Shown here in pieces: positions 14,518 to 17,943 of a DNA stretch of 17,943 nucleotides; the first letter of the stretch is position 1; each line of letters begins with the position of its first letter. Both the position numbers and the translations under genes were made by a program. The notes beneath the pieces were generated by a model, which saw nothing but the letters and a program-made list of their open reading frames with translations, was not told the DNA's origin and ran no database searches. Source of the DNA: Dehalococcoidia bacterium UBA1151 (GTDB lineage Bacteria; Chloroflexota; Dehalococcoidia; Lucifugimonadales; Lucifugimonadaceae). The stretch is taken from the NCBI GenBank assembly GCA_002311865.1, contig DBZV01000032.1, forward strand, positions 34,865 through 52,807. Direction: 5' to 3'.

Positions 14518-16443
14518 CTAGGCTCCCTCAGGCTCTGGCCTGCTGATGTCCGGCTTATCCGGGGTTGGCTCATCGCTTGATTCGTCGCTTACCACGGGAG
14601 CTTTAGTGACCGATGTTCCCTTTGGTCGGGGCGGTACGGGTTCGCCTTTAACGATAGCCTCAATCTCGTGAGCCTCGATCGTTTCATGCTCCAACAGGTA
14701 TTTGGCGATTCGCTCGAGGGCATCCATGTTCGCCTCAATCGATTTGTGCGCCTGCTTCAGCCCCAAATCGATCTCGGCATCCATCTCTTCATCGATGATG
14801 GCTTCAGTCCTCAGACTATAGTCGCGTTGCTCGCCTAGATCCTTACCCAGGAAGATCATCTCCTGGCGTTTGCCGAACGATCTCGGACCGAGCCTCTCGC
14901 TCATGCCATAGCGGGTGACCATATCCTTCGCGATCTCAGTCGCCTTCTCAATATCGTTCGAAGCGCCAGTTGTAATCTGGTTGAACTTGATCTCTTCCGC
15001 TGCCCTGCCCCCCATCGCAGCTGCGATGTTCGAACGGAACTGTTCTTTGGTCTGAAGTGTGCGCTCCTCATCTGGGACATAGCGTGTATAGCCACCCATC
15101 TTTCCGCGAGCCACTATAGAGATCTTGTGTACGTTGTCCGCATCCGGATCAAGCTGCGCGACCAGAGCGTGGCCCGCCTCATGATATGCAACCACTTCAC
15201 GCTCATGTTTGGAGATGATGCGGCTCTTCCTGGCGGGACCAGCAATGACTCGGTCGATAGCTTCAGTCATCTCATCAAAACTAATGGTCTTCCTGTTTCG
15301 TCGAGCAGCGAGAATAGCCGACTCGTTGATCACGTTCGCCAGGTCGGCGCCACTGAATCCGGGAGTCTGTTTCGCAATCTCCTGAAGGTCAACGCCTTCT
15401 TCAAATGGCTTACCTTTCGCGTGCACTTCCAGAATGGCCGTGCGACCGCGAATGTCTGGGGTATCCAGAACGACTCGTCGGTCAAACCTTCCCGGCCTCA
15501 AAAGCGCCGGGTCCAGGATGTCTGGTCGGTTTGTAGCTGCAAGAACGATCACATTGGTTCCGGTTTCGAATCCGTCCATCTCCACAAGGATCTGGTTTAG
15601 GGTCTGCTCCCGCTCATCGTGACCACCACCCAGCCCGGCGCCGCGATGGCGGCCAACCGCATCGATTTCGTCAACAAAGATGATGCATGGAGCATGTCGT
15701 CTAGCCTGTTCGAACAGGTCGCGGACACGTGATGCGCCCACGCCAACAAACATCTCAACAAACTCTGAGCCGGAGATGGAGAAGAAAGGCACACCCGCTT
15801 CACCGGCGACAGCCCGTGCCAGAAGCGTCTTGCCAGTCCCCGGAGGACCAACCAGTAACACACCTGCGGGAATCCTGGCGCCCAGTGCGACGAAACGCTC
15901 CGGGTACTTCAGGAATTCAACCACCTCTTCAAGCTCTTGCTTGGCTTCCGGGGCGCCGGCGACATCAAAGAAGGTGACAGTCGCTTTGGTGCCAACAAAC
16001 ATGCGAGCCTTGCTTCGGCCAAAGCCCATCGCCTGATTACCGCTATTCTGCGCCTGGCGCATCATGAACAACAAAATCCCACCAAAGAGGATCAGCGGCA
16101 GGAAGTTGAACAAAATTCCAACAAAGCTACTGAGGCCACTTGAGCCTTTTACGGTGATTGAAACCCGACTTGTATCGACACCTGAAGACTCCAGCGTTTC
16201 AACAAGACTGGAATTGGGTTCCTTACGAGATCGGAATGTCTGCGTTCCGTCTCTTATCGTCAGGTTGTCGCCATTGACCTCAATTTGAATTGGGGATCCA
16301 GATTTTGCGCGGGAAATTACATCGCTGATCGGAATGTCCTGGGTTTCACCAAGTGGATCATTGAATAACACCAGGAATATCGTGATGACACCAAGAACTA
16401 TCAGTACGTAAACGAACCCATTTCGCATCCATCGGTTGTTCAC
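14518..16443 (-). CDS. ftsH: ATP-dependent zinc metalloprotease FtsH
   Basis: A membrane-anchored AAA+ protease that degrades misfolded membrane proteins and selected soluble regulators. Its 641 residues show two membrane segments (about 9-27 and 106-127) flanking an extracytoplasmic domain. The AAA module has Walker A GPPGTGKT (199-206), pore-loop MFVGVGA (231-237), Walker B IIFVDEID (254-261) and the second region of homology with arginine fingers near 316-322. The M41 peptidase has HEAGH (421-425) and third zinc ligand D497. The tail after about 600 is acidic and proline-rich and probably disordered. The start is GTG (16441-16443) with GGAG 10 nt upstream; an ATG five codons later is the alternative. 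It is monocistronic, ending at the 14467-14496 terminator, and is transcribed divergently from infC. Confidence 0.98.
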   Translation of the reverse strand: MNNRWMRNGFVYVLIVLGVITIFLVLFNDPLGETQDIPISDVISRAKSGSPIQIEVNGDNLTIRDGTQTFRSRKEPNSSLVETLESSGVDTSRVSITVKGSSGLSSFVGILFNFLPLILFGGILLFMMRQAQNSGNQAMGFGRSKARMFVGTKATVTFFDVAGAPEAKQELEEVVEFLKYPERFVALGARIPAGVLLVGPPGTGKTLLARAVAGEAGVPFFSISGSEFVEMFVGVGASRVRDLFEQARRHAPCIIFVDEIDAVGRHRGAGLGGGHDEREQTLNQILVEMDGFETGTNVIVLAATNRPDILDPALLRPGRFDRRVVLDTPDIRGRTAILEVHAKGKPFEEGVDLQEIAKQTPGFSGADLANVINESAILAARRNRKTISFDEMTEAIDRVIAGPARKSRIISKHEREVVAYHEAGHALVAQLDPDADNVHKISIVARGKMGGYTRYVPDEERTLQTKEQFRSNIAAAMGGRAAEEIKFNQITTGASNDIEKATEIAKDMVTRYGMSERLGPRSFGKRQEMIFLGKDLGEQRDYSLRTEAIIDEEMDAEIDLGLKQAHKSIEANMDALERIAKYLLEHETIEAHEIEAIVKGEPVPPRPKGTSVTKAPVVSDESSDEPTPDKPDISRPEPEGA

Positions 16444-16510
16444 TGGGATGCTTCTCCATCACGAATTGTTGCGGCTTAATCGACGGTCAACATCGGCTGC
16501 AACTGTTTTT

Positions 16511-16533
16511 GCGCCGAACATTGTTTTCGGCGC
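16511..16533 (-). promoter_or_regulatory. Hairpin in the presumed ftsH 5' leader
   Basis: A perfect 8-bp inverted repeat, GCGCCGAA (16511-16518) and TTCGGCGC (16526-16533), encloses a 7-nt loop. It lies 68-90 nt upstream of the ftsH GTG. On the ftsH strand it is followed by five A residues, and on the other strand no T-run follows, so it is not a terminator. It may be a leader structure affecting ftsH expression or stability, or an operator. Confidence 0.4.
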
Positions 16534-16593
16534 GGGAATCTACTATCAGGTTCACGTTAGCGAACGCCCAGCAGAGTGTGGGGATGAGGACTC

Positions 16594-16613
16594 AATCGTA
16601 GCACACGGTTGCT
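16594..16613 (-). promoter_or_regulatory. Putative extended -10 promoter/operator upstream of ftsH
   Basis: On the minus strand this reads TAGCA-N6-TGCTA merging into TGCTACGAT, an extended -10-like sequence. It is 18/20 identical to 6824-6843 upstream of the giant kinase. It would give a leader of roughly 145 nt that includes the 16511-16533 hairpin. No good -35 at standard spacing is visible; TTGCAA is present, but 14 bp away. Confidence 0.4.
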
Positions 16614-16673
16614 ATTGCAACCATGAACAAAATCTGAAGGCGCGTGTTTCATTCGGGAAACATGCAAAATTCG

Positions 16674-16703
16674 TTGACGCTCCAAGTTGCGCGTAGCTAT
16701 AAT
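16674..16703 (+). promoter_or_regulatory. Sigma-70-type promoter of the infC-rpmI-rplT operon
   Basis: TTGACG (16674-16679) and TATAAT (16698-16703) are separated by 18 bp, a near-consensus housekeeping promoter and the strongest in the window. The predicted start near 16710 leaves about 60 nt of leader before the likely infC start codon at 16769. The upstream flank is AT-rich in places. Confidence 0.8.
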
Positions 16704-16753
16704 TGCAGCGTGTAAAAATGTTGGTGGCGCAGACCCATCGCGCCGTAGTAATC

Positions 16754-16771
16754 AAGGAGTGTGCTGGAATA
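16754..16771 (+). promoter_or_regulatory. Shine-Dalgarno and probable AUA start codon of infC
   Basis: AAGGAG (16754-16759) is followed after nine bases by ATA (16769-16771), in frame with IF-3. Starting there gives (M)AKDYRLNHLIRVPEVRLIG, matching the usual IF-3 N-terminal length. The upstream ATG (16718) and TTG (16703) have no Shine-Dalgarno, and the TTG overlaps the -10 box. Confidence 0.6.
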
Positions 16772-17338
16772 GCCAAGGACTACAGACTAAATCACCTGAT
16801 CCGCGTACCTGAAGTACGCTTGATTGGCTCTGGAGACGGCACTGATGAAGAGGCTGAATCCGTTGTCATGGAAACTCGAGATGCGCTGGCTTTAGCGCGC
16901 GAGCGTGGCCTTGATTTAGTAGAGGTTGGTCCAAACCAATCGCCACCTGTAGTGAAAATGCTAGATTACGGCCGCTTCAAATTTGTACAGTCAAAGAAGG
17001 CCAAGGAGGCCCGCAAGTCACAGGTAAAGACTGAACTAAGGGCAGTTCGTCTCTCACCAAAAATTGGACAACACGACATAGAAGCGAAGATTCGCAAAGT
17101 GAAGGAACTTCTGGGCGGCGGCGCGAAAGTTCGTGTGTTTGTCAGAATGAGAGGCAGAGAGAACCAGCACCCTGAAGTAGCAGTCAAAGTTCTAAAGAAA
17201 GTGGCAGAAGCGGTAGCCAACGAGGCGAAACTAGAAAAACCACCCACCGTTGAGGTCCGAGCAATCAGCATAGTCCTGGCTCCTGGCGCCAGTCAGCCAG
17301 TGGGTGCATCATCCGGAAACAGTAAATTAGATGCCTAA
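16769..17338 (+). CDS. infC: Translation initiation factor IF-3, probable AUA start
   Basis: Binds the 30S subunit, prevents premature 50S joining and checks start-codon/initiator-tRNA pairing. From the ATA start it is 189 residues. The N-terminal domain includes EVRLIG and ALALARERGLDLVEV, followed by PPVVKMLDYGRFKF. A lysine-rich linker (SKKAKEARKSQ) leads to the C-terminal domain with LSPKIGQHD and the segment VRVFVRMRGREN. The last 15 or so residues after LAPG extend beyond many homologues. Rare start codons are a known infC feature (AUU in E. coli) and underlie autoregulation, because IF-3 itself rejects such codons. A longer ATG start at 16718 is possible but lacks a ribosome site. The stop overlaps the rpmI start by eight bases. 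Confidence 0.93.
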   Translation: MAKDYRLNHLIRVPEVRLIGSGDGTDEEAESVVMETRDALALARERGLDLVEVGPNQSPPVVKMLDYGRFKFVQSKKAKEARKSQVKTELRAVRLSPKIGQHDIEAKIRKVKELLGGGAKVRVFVRMRGRENQHPEVAVKVLKKVAEAVANEAKLEKPPTVEVRAISIVLAPGASQPVGASSGNSKLDA

Positions 17339-17525
17339 AATAAAAACGCATAAGGGCGCCAAGCGCCGATTTCACCTCACGGGGACTGGCAAGGTCGTCA
17401 GGACCAAAGGCCCCAAGAGTCACTTCCGTCGCAATAAATCGGCGCGAGTGAAGCGCATGCTGGACAAGAAGATCGGCGTGTCCAAAGCGATGGGCAAGAA
17501 GATCAAGCAGTTCCTGCCCTCGTAG
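17331..17525 (+). CDS. rpmI: 50S ribosomal protein L35
   Basis: A 64-residue, strongly basic protein of the large subunit. The sequence is typical of L35 along its whole length: MPKIKTHKGAKRRF at the start, TGTGKV, KSHFRRNKS, and a C-terminal KKIKQFLP. The ATG lies within the last codons of infC (8-bp overlap) and only a weak GGAAA is seen upstream, so translation is probably coupled to infC. The infC-rpmI-rplT order is the widely conserved one. Confidence 0.98.
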   Translation: MPKIKTHKGAKRRFHLTGTGKVVRTKGPKSHFRRNKSARVKRMLDKKIGVSKAMGKKIKQFLPS

Positions 17526-17534
17526 ATACCACGC

Positions 17535-17561
17535 GTCTCGCTGCGCGATGGCTCACGAGAC
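17535..17561 (+). promoter_or_regulatory. Hairpin between rpmI and rplT
   Basis: GTCTCG (17535-17540) and CGAGAC (17556-17561) form a 6-bp stem with a 15-nt loop, ending 9 nt before the GGAG ribosome site of rplT. Without a T-run it is not a terminator. A role in balancing L35 and L20 synthesis, or in L20 autoregulation, is speculative. Confidence 0.3.
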
Positions 17562-17584
17562 TATGACCACGGAGAATCCCGAAA

Positions 17585-17943
17585 TTGGCAAGAGTTAAGA
17601 CAGGCTTCACGCGGAGTCGGCGACACAAAACTGTGATGAAGGCGGTACGCGGACACCGCGGCGCCCGAAGCACCCGATTCAGCACCGCAAAAGAGTCGCT
17701 GATACACAGCCTGGCGTACGCCACTGCGCATCGACGTCTGCGCAAACGCGATATGCGAAGACTTTGGATAACCCGCATCAATGCCGCCGCTCACTTGCAC
17801 GGCCTGAGTTACAGCAAATTCATCCGTGGATTGAAGCTGGCCGAGGTCGAAGTTGATCGCAAGGTCCTCGCAGACCTTTCGGTCCGTGAGCCGGATGCTT
17901 TTGCATCGCTGGCCGAAACCGCGCAGACGGCCCTGGCAGCAGC
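17585..17943 (+). CDS. rplT: 50S ribosomal protein L20, 3' end cut by the window edge
   Basis: An essential early-assembly protein of the large subunit. From TTG (17585-17587) the frame reads (M)ARVKTGFTRSRRHKTV and continues with RGHRGARS, RRLRKRDMRRLWITRINAA, GLSYSKFI and LADLSVREPDAFASL, matching L20 throughout. About 119 codons are present, near the full family length of 115-120, so only the last codons and the stop are missing. GGAG (17571-17574) is 10 nt before the TTG, which supports this start; no in-frame ATG fits the conserved N-terminus. It follows rpmI by 59 bp. Confidence 0.96.
   Translation, partial: MARVKTGFTRSRRHKTVMKAVRGHRGARSTRFSTAKESLIHSLAYATAHRRLRKRDMRRLWITRINAAAHLHGLSYSKFIRGLKLAEVEVDRKVLADLSVREPDAFASLAETAQTALAA

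Noticed and set aside
15127..15600. 157-residue plus-strand frame
   Set aside because: Antisense to the AAA and peptidase region of ftsH; no ribosome site or domain.
15705..15718. Perfect 14-bp palindrome CCTGTTCGAACAGG, resembling a LexA-type or other operator
   Set aside because: It lies deep inside ftsH and encodes the conserved DLFEQA segment, so the symmetry is explained by codon choice.
1..17943. tRNA genes, CRISPR arrays, insertion sequences, prophage genes or attachment sites
   Set aside because: No TPsiC-like GTTCGA context outside coding sequence, no regular short direct repeats and no transposase or integrase reading frames were found.

Overview
This is a compact bacterial chromosomal segment (about 55% GC by eye) with no mobile element, CRISPR array, tRNA or rRNA that I can see. 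The gene set suggests a free-living bacterium, possibly Chloroflexota (SAR202/Dehalococcoidia-like). The pointers are an AroH-type chorismate mutase, an FMN/F420-type PPOX protein, a giant multi-GAF histidine kinase and very frequent TTG/GTG starts. No marker in the window settles the phylum, so this placement is inference.

Layout. (1) 3-146, plus strand: the last 47 codons of a gene entering from the left, probably a winged-helix regulator. (2) 195-6779, minus strand: a four-gene signalling operon read right to left. It encodes a 1710-residue soluble histidine kinase (seven GAF, two PAS, HisKA, HATPase), a lone receiver, a histidine phosphotransferase (HPt) and an OmpR-type DNA-binding regulator. 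Together they form a complete His-Asp-His-Asp phosphorelay split over four polypeptides. (3) 6862-13075, minus strand: a co-directional run of MBL-fold hydrolase, CPBP membrane protease, trpA, aroH, DAHP synthase, ribF and tyrS. It is mostly tightly spaced or overlapping, apart from a 237-nt gap before the DAHP synthase gene. Four of the seven genes serve chorismate and aromatic amino-acid metabolism or use. (4) 13161-14441, plus strand: GNAT acetyltransferase, PPOX-family oxidoreductase and an unrecognised small protein. A 13-bp-stem terminator shared with ftsH follows. (5) 14518-16443, minus strand: ftsH. (6) 16674 to the right edge, plus strand: a strong canonical promoter followed by infC, rpmI and rplT. 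The rplT gene starts at TTG and runs off the window.

The most notable points are these. The split phosphorelay is fed by a seven-GAF array with a regular period of about 172 residues. infC most likely starts at a rare AUA codon behind a good Shine-Dalgarno. An 18/20-identical extended -10/inverted-repeat element lies upstream of both the giant kinase and ftsH. About half of the genes use non-ATG starts.
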